This document shows, piece by piece, positions 8,298 to 16,825 of a stretch of 64,000 nt of DNA. Position 1 is the first letter of the stretch. Each line of letters starts with the position of its first letter. This stretch comes from Actinomyces culturomici (lineage in GTDB: Bacteria; Actinomycetota; Actinomycetes; Actinomycetales; Actinomycetaceae), in assembly GCF_900499005.1 (NCBI RefSeq), contig NZ_LS991316.1:314203-378202 (forward strand). Direction: 5' to 3'. A program made the translations under genes and the position numbers. The notes under the pieces are model-generated. The model was not told the origin of the DNA, did not search any database, and saw nothing but the letters and a program-made list of their open reading frames with translations.

Positions 8298-9566
8298 ATG
8301 GACCTGCTGAAGCGAAATGTCTCGGGATGGCTCGACGAGGTGCTGGAAACCTCGCCGATCGTCGTCGTGGAAGGCGCGCGTCAAGTGGGCAAGTCAACCC
8401 TGGTCTCGATGCTGCCAGACGATTCCACCGTCTTCACCACCATGGACGACGATGCCACGCGTTCTTATGCCCTTGACGATCCTGTTGGGTTCCTGGGCTC
8501 GGCGGGGCGGGGACGCTTGGTGATCGACGAGATCCAGCGTTGTCCGGAACTGGTGCTTCCGCTGAAGGCGGCCGTCGACGCTGATCGACGTCCAGGCAGG
8601 TTCATTCTCACCGGGTCGGCGAACCTGCTCCGGCTCCCGGGGGCGAAGGACTCGCTGGCCGGCAGAGCCATGACGGTCCGGCTGCATCCCTTCTCGCAGG
8701 GGGAACTCGCAGGTGCCACGGACGACTGGGTGACGTGGCTGTTGCACGCCGATCGGGGGTCTTTCCCCGTCGCCGACAGGGCGGACCTCGCGGCCCGAGT
8801 AGCCGCCGGAGGATACCCGAGCGTGCAGGGAGTGTCCCCGCGGATGAGGAAGGCGTGGCTGCTGGACTATGCGAGCCGCTTGGTGGAGCGGGACGCCGCC
8901 GACATCGCGCCCGCGCAAGCCTCGGTGCTGCGCAAGCTGCTTCTGTTGCTCGCTGCTGCGCCGGGGGCAGAGCTGGTCCATGAGCGTTTGGCTCAGGAGC
9001 TGGGCGTGGCTCGTGGCACCGTGGTCCGGTACCTGGATTTGCTCGAATCGTTGTTCCTGATCCAGCGGCTACCGAGCTGGTCGCGCAATCTCACCAAGCG
9101 TCAGATTCAGCGACCCAAGTGCTACCTCACCGACAGTGGACTGGCGGCTGCGCTGTCCGGGCTCGATGCGCAGCACCTCGCCTCCATTCAGGGGGCGGAC
9201 CATTTCGGGCCCCTCGTGGAGAACTTCGTCGTCGGCGAGCTGACGCGGCAGCGAACATGGTCGAGCACTGAATACACGTTGTCGCACTACCGCGACCGCA
9301 CCGGGACGGAGGTGGATGTCATCATCGAGACCCCGCGCGGGATCATCGCCGTTGAGGTGAAGTCCGCCGTCGCCGCAACATCGGCACACTTCACACATCT
9401 CAAGGGCCTGCGGGACCGCCTCGGTGACGAGTTCCTCGCTGGCGTCGTCGTGACGACGGGGCTGGGGCAGCGAGCGGGGGATCGCCTTGAGTCGCTACCG
9501 ATCTCCTCGCTGTGGCTGGGCGGTACACGTGAGTTCTGTCCTGAGAATGGTGGAGTTCACGTTTGA
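8298..9566 (+). CDS. AAA-type ATPase with C-terminal DUF4143 domain
   Basis: A 422-residue AAA_14/DUF4143 protein. Walker A is GARQVGKST (26-34) and Walker B LVIDEIQR (74-81), followed by an STAND-like sensor ILTGSANLL. A winged-helix segment lies at about 205-250 (LAQELGVARGTVVRYLDLLESLFLI). The C-terminal domain has a PD-(D/E)XK-like pattern GTEVDVIIE...IAVEVKSA (about 333-355). Such proteins are widespread, often horizontally acquired, and functionally unassigned. Codon use is less extreme in GC3 than its neighbours, with more TTG/CTG and GTT codons. It stands alone between direct repeats and has a leaderless start with iterons upstream. Confidence 0.88.
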   Translation: MDLLKRNVSGWLDEVLETSPIVVVEGARQVGKSTLVSMLPDDSTVFTTMDDDATRSYALDDPVGFLGSAGRGRLVIDEIQRCPELVLPLKAAVDADRRPGRFILTGSANLLRLPGAKDSLAGRAMTVRLHPFSQGELAGATDDWVTWLLHADRGSFPVADRADLAARVAAGGYPSVQGVSPRMRKAWLLDYASRLVERDAADIAPAQASVLRKLLLLLAAAPGAELVHERLAQELGVARGTVVRYLDLLESLFLIQRLPSWSRNLTKRQIQRPKCYLTDSGLAAALSGLDAQHLASIQGADHFGPLVENFVVGELTRQRTWSSTEYTLSHYRDRTGTEVDVIIETPRGIIAVEVKSAVAATSAHFTHLKGLRDRLGDEFLAGVVVTTGLGQRAGDRLESLPISSLWLGGTREFCPENGGVHV

Positions 9567-9576
9567 CATCTGGCGG

Positions 9577-9653
9577 GTTCTCGCGAGGAACGACGAGGGC
9601 GGGGCGGTGTCTTCCGATGGGAGGGCGCCGCTGGGTCGCAGACCTCGTCGAAG
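9577..9653. repeat. Right copy of the direct repeat flanking the ATPase gene
   Basis: Partner of the copy at 8071-8147 in the same orientation, offset by about 1.5 kb, starting just after the ATPase stop. The two copies bracket exactly one gene plus its upstream iterons. Confidence 0.75.
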
Positions 9654-9710
9654 CCGGGCACTGCCGGCCGAGGAGCGCTGAGCGGACGCGACGAGCAGGG
9701 GTCGGGGGCG

Positions 9711-10886
9711 CTAGGAGAGTCCGCTTGCGGCCCGTCCCAGTTGCTCGATGAGAATGGATGCGGCCTCGCGGAAGACGTTCTGCTCCAGGAGGAGCGAGAC
9801 GGAGACGTAACCGGGCTGCGGCATGTCGAAGAAGTAGCCGGGCTGCACGGTGATCGCCTCGTCGTCGATGAGGCGGGTGACGAGCTCGTCCTCGTCGATG
9901 GTGGAGGGGAAGCGCACGAACGCGTTCCAGCCACCCTCGGGTTCGAGCAGGCCGAGGGCACCCGAGGGCTCTGAATCCACGAGCTCGCGCAGCGCGGCGA
10001 GGTTCGTCAGGCAGCGGGTTCGCACCGATTCCGTCTGCCCGGGCATCTGCTCGCAGAACTCCGGCATTCGCTCGGTGATGAGGGCGCCGAGCGGGAGGAA
10101 GTCGTCGGCGATCGCGTCGAGGCGCCGCTTCGCCTCGGCCACTTGATCGTCCGGCCCGGAGACCTCGATCCACGCGAGCTTCGCGTGAGGGGCGGCGAGG
10201 CGCTTCGACAGGCCGTCGAGGGCGAAGGTGAGGACCTCGTCGCGGCCGGCGATGCGACTCCGCTCGCGGCCCTCGGCGAGGTGGTAGTCGAAGAACACCT
10301 CGTCGGCGATGAGCGGGAGCTCGTGGCGTCGGCAGATGTCGACGAGGCGGGCGCACTCATCGGCGGTGACGTAGGAGCCCGTCGGGTTGTTCGGGTTGAT
10401 CGCGATGATCGCGCGCACGGAGTGTCCGGCAGGGCTATTCACGAGCTCCTCCACGGCGGCGGTGTCGATCTCCCAGCGGCCGTACCGGTGGAGCGGGAAC
10501 GAGAGGGCCCCGACGCCCTCGAGGCGGGCGATTGAGTCGACCAGGGGGTAGCCGGGGGCGGGGGAGAGGACCGCGTCGCCCGGATCGCAGAGGAGTTTGA
10601 TCAGCCACGAGTAGGCCTGCGAGGTCGAACTCAGGAGGTAGAGGTCGTCGGGGTCGACGACGCGGTGCTGCGTGGTCGAGAGGAAGTCCGCCAAGCGGGT
10701 CCTCGCGCCTTCGTCGCCGCGGGGGTCGGGGGCGTAGGGGGAAGGAAGGATGCGGGGAGCGAGGCCGTGGCGCGTGGGATTCGAGTCGCTGAGCGCCACG
10801 AGGGGGCGCCCCGTCGTCCGGGCGGCCGCCTCCGCACTGCTGATCGGATTCGGGCCGGAGATGTCGACGCGGCTGGAGAAGCGCAT
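9711..10886 (-). CDS. Pyridoxal-phosphate aminotransferase, class I/II
   Basis: A fold-type I aminotransferase of 391 residues. Visible landmarks are SSTSQAYSWLIKLLCDPGDAVLSPAPGYP (cofactor-phosphate and substrate region) and INPNNPTGSYV, the Asn that contacts the pyridine ring. LIADEVFFDY (ring-nitrogen Asp) and LDGLSKRLAAPHAKLAWI, with the Schiff-base lysine in SK, are also present. The amino-acid substrate cannot be read from the sequence. The ATG at 10886 is preceded by TATCGT at leaderless spacing. An in-frame extension to 11072 lacks family similarity and is treated as non-coding. The gene has no operon partner. Confidence 0.88.
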   Translation of the reverse strand: MRFSSRVDISGPNPISSAEAAARTTGRPLVALSDSNPTRHGLAPRILPSPYAPDPRGDEGARTRLADFLSTTQHRVVDPDDLYLLSSTSQAYSWLIKLLCDPGDAVLSPAPGYPLVDSIARLEGVGALSFPLHRYGRWEIDTAAVEELVNSPAGHSVRAIIAINPNNPTGSYVTADECARLVDICRRHELPLIADEVFFDYHLAEGRERSRIAGRDEVLTFALDGLSKRLAAPHAKLAWIEVSGPDDQVAEAKRRLDAIADDFLPLGALITERMPEFCEQMPGQTESVRTRCLTNLAALRELVDSEPSGALGLLEPEGGWNAFVRFPSTIDEDELVTRLIDDEAITVQPGYFFDMPQPGYVSVSLLLEQNVFREAASILIEQLGRAASGLS

Positions 10887-11202
10887 GTGGCAACGATAGT
10901 CGCGTGCCGTCCAGCGGTACTCGAAGGGGCCGGGGCGGCCCTTCCCCCGGCTTCCACGGCGCTGAATCCGTGCGCAACGGATTGAGAAGGAGCCCGAGCA
11001 CCTCGCGAATGGCGGAGCGCGGAAGAGGAGCTCCGCGCACGCGGCGTCGATGAAGTCGTCGCGCACACTCATCCCGAGAATGTCGCCTCCCAGGGCGTTG
11101 CGCGGAGGATCGGCATGGCGCCGACGGAGCGGGTCATCGACGGTGAGACGCGGTGGGCGTCACGTGGCCCGGGGGTGTCCCGAATAGGCTCTCCAGGAGG
11201 CT
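10887..11202. other. Intergenic region without a recognised gene
   Basis: About 316 bp upstream of the aminotransferase and the damaged lipoprotein-like gene. Open frames exist on both strands but have arginine/serine-rich shadow composition and no family motif. An AGGAGG at 11195-11200 belongs to the next gene. Confidence 0.4.
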
Positions 11203-11921
11203 GTGTTGACGAAGATGAGGCTCCTTCCGACTCTCGCCGCGTTGAGACCGAATGAGAGGATGGGGGCACCGGCGCCGCCTCGACGACCGAGCAGGCGTTC
11301 GATCTCGAGGCTCTCGAGGAGAAGGTTGATGCGATCGCGTCCGATCCGCAGTGCGCCTACGCGAGCGCGACTGCCGTCGTCATTCCCGTCGGCGTCGGGA
11401 TCTTCGCGACGTGTCAGGGCGTCGACGGCACCCAGAGCTCACGGGCGAGCCTGTCGGAGATCAACGGCGAATCCGCCTACTTCGATGCGGGGGACTTCCG
11501 CGAGCCCGCGGTCCTCGAAGCCGCTGCCGAGGTCTATCGGCGAGCGACGGGCACGACGGACATCGTCGGATTCACCTATGCGACGACCGCCGGCACGGCG
11601 TCGATCGAGGGAACGGACCTCCTGTCCATCGACGGCTCGACGTGCCCGGCATCCTTGCGGATCTCCGAGCGCGAGCCGAGCCCGCCGGCTCCGGTGGGAT
11701 GCGGAATCGGCATCGACGGGAGCCCCTTCGATTTCGCCACCGCGGCGCCCGGCATCGCGGAGACGATCCTCAAGGTGCGCTCCTCGGGCCTTGATCAGTC
11801 GCTCGTCACCCTCATCGAATTCACGGGGACGCCGGAGGGCATCGCATGGAAAGTCGCGACGAGCCTCGAGGAGACGCTCGCCCACCCCGACCTCGTCAAA
11901 GGAATGATTGGACGCTCATGA
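11203..11921 (+). pseudogene. Secreted or lipoprotein-like protein, frameshifted near its N-terminus
   Basis: A signal-peptide-like start (TTG 11206 or GTG 11203 behind AGGAGG; MTKMRLLPTLAAL) runs in one frame. The body of the protein (from about 11256, starting EDGGTGAASTTEQAFDLEALEEKV) runs in another that has no start codon and follows an in-frame TGA at 11253. The lipobox cysteine that would be expected before GTGAAS is missing. The body is a continuous, Cys-containing 220-residue frame of unknown family whose TGA overlaps the ATG of the protease gene (ATGA). That coupling suggests it was a real gene. A sequencing indel is possible. Confidence 0.5.
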
Positions 11922-12709
11922 CCGAACCACTGCACGGCCGAGATGAGGGCTCGATCCCCGCGGAGCCCCCGTTCGCTGCGGATTCGAGTAGCGGGCGGGA
12001 GGGCGAGCACTCCGCAGTCGCCCGCCCCGTCCGCCCGCTCACCGGGCGCGACGTCCTCGCCGCCTTCTGGTGGGGCTTCGTCGCCCCGATCCTCGTCATC
12101 GTCGTTGGGCTCCTCGCCGCGGGCAAGCTCCTCGGTCCGCAGGTCATCGGGCTCAGCGGGATCGTCGTCGCCCTCTTCGCCGCGAGCGTCCTCATGCTCG
12201 TGGGCGTCCACCACGTGGTCGTCCGCCGCGGCGGATTCGCTTTCGCGGACATCGGATTCACGAGGCCGACCCGAAGTCTGCTTCATCTCCTCTGGGAGGC
12301 CCCCGTCGTCATGGGGATTGCCCTGGCCTGCGCGGGCCTCGCGCGCGCCATCTTCCCGCTCGGCGAGGCGGGTGCGTCGACCTCGTCGCTCAACGGTGTG
12401 ACGGGAGCGCTGCCGCTCGTCCTCGCGACGGTGAGCGTCGTCGTCCTCGACCCGATCGTCGAGGAGACCCTCTTCCGTGGCCTCCTCTACGGCTGGCTGC
12501 GCGAGCGCCTGCCGGTCGTCTGGACGGTCGTCCTCGTCGGCGCATTCTTCGGCCTCATCCACGTCGCGCCGGCGGCGATCGCCTACGTCCTGCCCTGGGG
12601 GATCGGGGTGACGGCACTGCGCGCATGGCACGGAAGCGTCTGGGCGAGCGTCATCGCGCACGTCGTCAACAACGCCCTTGTCACTGGGATCGTCCTCGCG
12701 AATCTCTGA
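11918..12709 (+). CDS. CPBP-family intramembrane metalloprotease
   Basis: A 263-residue multi-spanning protein of the CaaX-protease/bacteriocin-processing (CPBP, Abi) family. The three catalytic blocks are present: VEETLFRGLLYG (EExxxR), FFGLIHVAP (FxxxH) and VIAHVVNNA (HxxxN). About seven hydrophobic segments follow a 45-residue polar N-terminal tail. In bacteria such proteins process membrane substrates or give bacteriocin self-immunity; the target here is unknown. The ATG overlaps the upstream stop, so it was co-translated with the damaged lipoprotein-like gene, which is a candidate substrate or partner. Confidence 0.9.
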   Translation: MTEPLHGRDEGSIPAEPPFAADSSSGREGEHSAVARPVRPLTGRDVLAAFWWGFVAPILVIVVGLLAAGKLLGPQVIGLSGIVVALFAASVLMLVGVHHVVVRRGGFAFADIGFTRPTRSLLHLLWEAPVVMGIALACAGLARAIFPLGEAGASTSSLNGVTGALPLVLATVSVVVLDPIVEETLFRGLLYGWLRERLPVVWTVVLVGAFFGLIHVAPAAIAYVLPWGIGVTALRAWHGSVWASVIAHVVNNALVTGIVLANL

Positions 12710-12758
12710 ACGCCCCCGAGTTCACCTTCCGTTCGCCCGCAATCCCTAGGCTGAGGGT

Positions 12759-13477
12759 GTGAGCGATTTCCTCGATCCGCATCCCGGTTGGATCGCCGTC
12801 GGGAGCGCGGACCACCTCGCCTTCATCGCCATCCTCCTCGCGGTCGGCCTCGCCCTCGTTCTCGGGCGCGGGTGAGTGGGCGAGCACGCGCGGGCGGTGC
12901 GGATCGGCGTGCTCGTCGTCTCTCTCGCGCAGCAGTGCCTCCTCTACGGCGCGTACCTCGCGGCCGGCTGGGACTGGTCGGAGGCGCTGCCACTTCACGT
13001 CTCGCGAATCAGTGCGATCCTCGGGATCGTCTATCTCGCGACCGGCTCGAAGAGGGTGATGGACGTCCTCTTCTACTTCGGCCTGTGGTCGTGGTTCTCG
13101 TTCCTCTATCCCTCGCAGGTCCAGCCGATCACCAACGTCTTCGGCTGGTCCTTCGTCATCAACCACACGATCACGCTGCTCATGCCAGTCCTCGCATGGG
13201 TGACGACCGACTGGCGGCCGAGTCGGCGCGCCCTTCACCGCGCCTTCGCCTGGCTCGTCGCTACTCGCTCATCGCCCTCGGCGCGAACGCCCTCACCGGC
13301 GGGAACTACTTCTATCAGCGGGACATGCCGGTCATGGGGTTCGTCGGTCAACCCTGGTACTGGCTCGGAACCCTCGCCCTCGGCTACGCGATCAACTGGG
13401 CGGCCTACGGAGTGTCGCAGCTCGTCGATCGCAGGGACTCCCCGGTTGCGTCGACGCCGGCCGTGCTCGTCGCCTAG
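12759..13477 (+). pseudogene. YwaF/TIGR02206-type membrane protein, broken by a stop and a frameshift
   Basis: The frame opening at GTG 12759 (MSDFLDPHPGWIAVGSADHLAFI, TAGGCT -10 box at leaderless spacing) is a membrane protein of about 240 residues. It is interrupted by an in-frame TGA at 12873 after LVLGRG. It resumes in the same frame (VGEHARAVRIGVLVVSLAQQ...LPLHVSRISAILGIVYLATG...FGWSFVINHTITLLMPVLAWV) and then shifts frame near 13250 to finish RYSLIALGANALTGGNYFYQRDMPVMGFVGQPWYW. LPLHVS and NYFY are hallmarks of the YwaF family of uncharacterised membrane proteins. Two independent lesions make a true pseudogene likely. Confidence 0.75.
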
Positions 13478-13587
13478 GGGTGACGAGGCCGGGGCGGTGA
13501 GCCCTCGACGGGAAACGACGAGGCCGCTCGGCTCGCTCGAACGCAGCGGACCAGGGCGAGCGGGGCGCCGCGGGCGCGCCCCCTGAA

Positions 13588-14053
13588 TCAGAAGGGGTAG
13601 TCGCCCTTGATGATGAAGAAGGTGCCGCGGATCGTGCCCGCGAGCTTCGACTTCTGACGGGCGAACTTGAACGCCGAGAGCTCGGCGGGCGGTTCCATGC
13701 CGTCGCAGAGCTTGAAGCCGACAGCCCGCTTCGACCCGTCGAGGGTCCACAGGACGTTGACGCCGAGTCCCGACTCGTAGAAGACGTGAACCCAGTGGAT
13801 GCCCTCGACGTCGTTGACGCTCACCTCGAGCGGAGCCGAGTCGATGACGATGCTGCGCTCTGCGGACAGGATCCTCTCGACCCAGGCGAGGGCGTCGGCG
13901 GCTTCAGCGGCGGGGGAAACCTCGAAGACGTGCGCGTACTTCGTGTGGAAGTAGCGCGCCTCGTTCGCGCGCAGGCCGGCGAGCGCCTCGGCGTGCGGGG
14001 CTCGATTCGAGCCCCGCGGTGGTGACGTGCGTGAAGTCGACGGGGACGGACAT
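13588..14053 (-). pseudogene. Hypothetical cytosolic protein with one frameshift
   Basis: The likely start is the ATG at 14053 (GAGGAG upstream), giving MSVPVDFTHVTTAGLES. Around 14005-14015 the frame must move by one base to continue APHAEALAGLRANEARYFHTKYAHVFEVS and on to a clean C-terminus FFIIKGDYPF. The reconstructed product is about 154 residues with no signal peptide, membrane segment or family I recognise. The 466-bp span is one base over a multiple of three, consistent with a single insertion. It may be functional if this is a sequencing error. Confidence 0.5.
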
Positions 14054-14178
14054 GGGGTGCTCCTCTTGGCGGCAACCGCGGAATCCTCGACGATTCGCAC
14101 GAGGACGGACGCGGGCGAGTGTAGATCCGGCGGCTCGACCCGCGCGCGCTGGCGCCCCGCGGCTCCTGAACGGGCCAC

Positions 14179-14205
14179 GGGGGCGGAGCCGATGGCTCCG
14201 CCCCC
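14179..14205 (-). terminator. Terminator of the sugar-acid operon
   Basis: GGGGGCGGAGCC-GAT-GGCTCCGCCCCC forms a perfect 12-bp stem 22 bases past the stop of the last operon gene (14227). No T-run follows, which is usual in high-GC actinobacteria. Confidence 0.75.
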
Positions 14206-14226
14206 GAAGTGCGCCGTGGGCAGAGA

Positions 14227-15300
14227 TCAGCGCTGGACTCGGGCGTTGCCCTCCCATATGCTCCAGACCTGCGCCTCGTCCGCCGGAGCGGCGTAGTCGT
14301 AGACGCTCGTCGCGGCCATCGCGCCGGTCGCCCAGCCGAACTGGGCGCAGCGCTCCGTCGACCAGCCGGAGAGGATGCCGTAGAGGACGCCGCCGATCGA
14401 GCCGTCGCCGCCGCCGATCCGGTCGAGGACGTCGATCTCCCGCAGCGGCGCGACGACGGTCCCGTCCTCGCCCGACAGGATGATGCCCCACTTGTGGAGG
14501 TTCGCGGAGACGACCTCGCGCAGCGACGTCCCGACGTAGCGCGCGGCGGGGTAGGCCTCGCGGATGCGGCCGATCATCTCCTGGAACTGCTCGATCTTCG
14601 CGTCGATTCCGGAGCCTCCGGCCTCGGGCCCCTGGATGCCGAGGCAGAGCTGGAAGTCCTCTTCGTTGCCGTAGAGGATGTCGCAGAGCGAGGCGATGTC
14701 GCGGAAGGCGGCGGAGAGCTCCTCCTCGCGGCCCTTCCAGAAGGACGCGCGGTAGTTGAGGTCGAAGGAGATGGCCGTTCCGACCTCCTTCGCCCTGTGG
14801 GCGAGTTCGACGCAGAAGCGGCTCGTCTCGGGAGAGAGCGCCGCGATGAGCCCGGACAGGTGGAGGATCTTCACGCCCTCGTCGACGAAGAGCCGATCGA
14901 GGTCGAAGTCCTTCGCGTCGAGCGTGCGCCCGACCTCGCCCGCCCGGTCGTTCCACACGCGCGGCGCCCGGCCGCCGTAGCCGGAGTCGGCGATGTTGAA
15001 CTGGTGGCGGTAGCCCCACGCGTCGCCCTGGGGGACGTCGGGCCCCTCGTACGACATTCCGCGCGCGCGGAGGTTCGCCTTGATGAACGCGGCGATCGGG
15101 GAGCCCGCGACGAAGCTCGTGAGGATCTTCGTCTCCATGCCGAGGTGGGAGGCGATCGAGGCGACGTTCGATTCGGCGGAAGTCGCCTGGAGGAGGTAGT
15201 GATCCGAGTAGTGGACCGCCTGTCGATTCTCCGGCGTCAGGCGCACGCCCATCGACGTGGGGACGACGAGCGCCCACTTGGCGTTCTCTCTCAGTTCCAT
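14227..15300 (-). CDS. PfkB-family kinase, 2-keto-3-deoxygluconate-kinase-like
   Basis: A 357-residue ribokinase-fold kinase resembling KdgK (2-dehydro-3-deoxygluconate kinase). FDLNYRASFWKGREEEL matches the KdgK-type substrate loop, and the catalytic loop is DRIGGGDGSIGGVLYGILSG. The base aspartate is retained, but the usual GAGD reads GGGD and is followed by GS rather than AF/SF. It is the last gene of the operon, next to 6-phosphogluconate dehydrogenase. No KDPG aldolase or sugar-acid dehydratase is nearby, so a role on gluconate or another aldonate is as plausible as on KDG. The start at 15300 was chosen for its better ribosome-site spacing; an ATG at 15309 is possible. Confidence 0.8.
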   Translation of the reverse strand: MELRENAKWALVVPTSMGVRLTPENRQAVHYSDHYLLQATSAESNVASIASHLGMETKILTSFVAGSPIAAFIKANLRARGMSYEGPDVPQGDAWGYRHQFNIADSGYGGRAPRVWNDRAGEVGRTLDAKDFDLDRLFVDEGVKILHLSGLIAALSPETSRFCVELAHRAKEVGTAISFDLNYRASFWKGREEELSAAFRDIASLCDILYGNEEDFQLCLGIQGPEAGGSGIDAKIEQFQEMIGRIREAYPAARYVGTSLREVVSANLHKWGIILSGEDGTVVAPLREIDVLDRIGGGDGSIGGVLYGILSGWSTERCAQFGWATGAMAATSVYDYAAPADEAQVWSIWEGNARVQR

Positions 15301-15315
15301 GATTCGCATCCTCTC

Positions 15316-16770
15316 TCAGGCGTCGATCTCGGGGCGGCCGTCTTCTGCCCAGAGGGTGTGGAAGGAGCCGTCAGCGTCGATGCGCCGATAGGTGTGAGCT
15401 CCGAAGAAGTCGCGCTGCCCCTGGATGAGGGCGGCGGGGAGGCGATCCGACCGCAGACCGTCGTAGTAGGCGAGCGTCGAGGCGAAGACCGGCGCGGGCA
15501 GTCCGTGGGCGGCGGCCGCGACGACGATGCGCCGCCACGCCGGAAGCGCGGCGACGATCCGCTCGCGGAACACCGGGGACGCGATGAGGAGCGGCAGGTC
15601 CGGGTTCTCCTCGAAGGCCGCGGTGATGTCGCCGAGGAATCGGGCGCGGATGATGCAGCCCCCGCGCCAGATCCGCGCGATCGCGCCGAGGTCGAGGTCC
15701 CATCCGTACTCGGCCGCTGCGGCCTGGATCTCGTTGAGCCCCTGCGTGTACGCGATGATCTTCGACGCGTAGAGCGCCTGCCGGACGTCGGCGATGAACG
15801 TCTCACGGTCGGCGACGTCCCATTCGGGGGCGCCGGCGGGCAGGCCCTTCGCCGCTTCGCGCTGGGCGGGGGAGGAGGAGAGCCCGCGGGCGAAGGTCGC
15901 CTCGCCGATGCCGGTGACGGGCACGCCGAGGTCGAGGGCCGTCTGCGTCGTCCACGCGCCCGTGCCCTTCTGGCCGGCGGCGTCGACGACGACGTCGACG
16001 AGCGGGGAGCCTGTCTTCGCATCGACCTGGCGGAGCACCTCGACGGTGATCTCCATGAGGTAGGAGTCGAGCTCGCCGGCATTCCACTCGGCGAAGACGT
16101 CCGCGATCTCCGAGGGCGCGAGGCCGAGGCCGCGCCTCAGGATGTCGTAGGCCTCGGCTATCACCTGCATGTCGGAGTACTCGATGCCGTTGTGGACCAT
16201 CTTGACGAAGTGGCCGGCGCCGTCGGGTCCGATGTGCGTGCAGCAGGGCTCGTCGCCGATGTGGGCGCTGATCGCCTCGAACATCGGGCCGAGGCGGTCG
16301 TAGGCCTCGACGGAGCCGCCGGGCATGATCGAGGGGCCGAGGAGCGCGCCCTCCTCGCCTCCGGACACGCCGACGCCGACGAAGTGGAGGCCGCGTTCGC
16401 GCAGCGCCGACTCGCGGCGGCGGGTGTCGTGGAAGAGGGTGTTGCCGCAGTCGACGATGATGTCGCCCGGCTCCATGCGCGCGGCGAGTTCATCGATGAC
16501 GGCGTCGGTCGCGGCGCCCGCCTTCACCATGATGATCGCGACGCGGGGACGTTCGAGGGCCGCGACGAAATCGTCCATCGACTCGGCGGGGATGAAGGTC
16601 CCCTCGTCGCCGTGCTCGGCGACGACGGCCTCGGTCTTGGCGACGGAGCGGTTGTGGATCGCGACGGCGTAGCCGTGGCGCGCGAGATTGCGGGCGAGGT
16701 TGCGGCCCATGACGCCCATGCCGGTGACGCCGATGGTCGCGCTCGCGGGAGCGGGGGTGGGAAGGGACAT
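15316..16770 (-). CDS. gnd: 6-phosphogluconate dehydrogenase, decarboxylating
   Basis: Converts 6-phosphogluconate to ribulose 5-phosphate and CO2 with reduction of NAD(P). The 484-residue length fits the long (decarboxylating, GndA) class. Visible motifs are the Rossmann GVTGMGVMGRNLARN (14-28), VDCGNTLFHDT, the substrate loop GVGVSGGEEGALLGPSIMPGG, catalytic KMVHNGIEYSDMQ, and DAAGQKGTGAWT. NRS after the second beta strand suggests NADP preference. Its location inside a sugar-acid operon rather than with other pentose-phosphate genes implies a catabolic role, taking 6-phosphogluconate made by the operon. Confidence 0.95.
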   Translation of the reverse strand: MSLPTPAPASATIGVTGMGVMGRNLARNLARHGYAVAIHNRSVAKTEAVVAEHGDEGTFIPAESMDDFVAALERPRVAIIMVKAGAATDAVIDELAARMEPGDIIVDCGNTLFHDTRRRESALRERGLHFVGVGVSGGEEGALLGPSIMPGGSVEAYDRLGPMFEAISAHIGDEPCCTHIGPDGAGHFVKMVHNGIEYSDMQVIAEAYDILRRGLGLAPSEIADVFAEWNAGELDSYLMEITVEVLRQVDAKTGSPLVDVVVDAAGQKGTGAWTTQTALDLGVPVTGIGEATFARGLSSSPAQREAAKGLPAGAPEWDVADRETFIADVRQALYASKIIAYTQGLNEIQAAAAEYGWDLDLGAIARIWRGGCIIRARFLGDITAAFEENPDLPLLIASPVFRERIVAALPAWRRIVVAAAAHGLPAPVFASTLAYYDGLRSDRLPAALIQGQRDFFGAHTYRRIDADGSFHTLWAEDGRPEIDA

Positions 16771-16825
16771 GAGGTTCTCGATTCGACGGTCGTGGGTTCG
16801 GGGGCCGGCGCGCCGGCCCCCCGGG

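Noticed and set aside
11069..11269. Minus-strand 66-residue open frame overlapping the lipoprotein-like gene start
   Set aside because: Ser/Pro-rich composition, no ribosome site, and it lies over a better supported gene start on the other strand.
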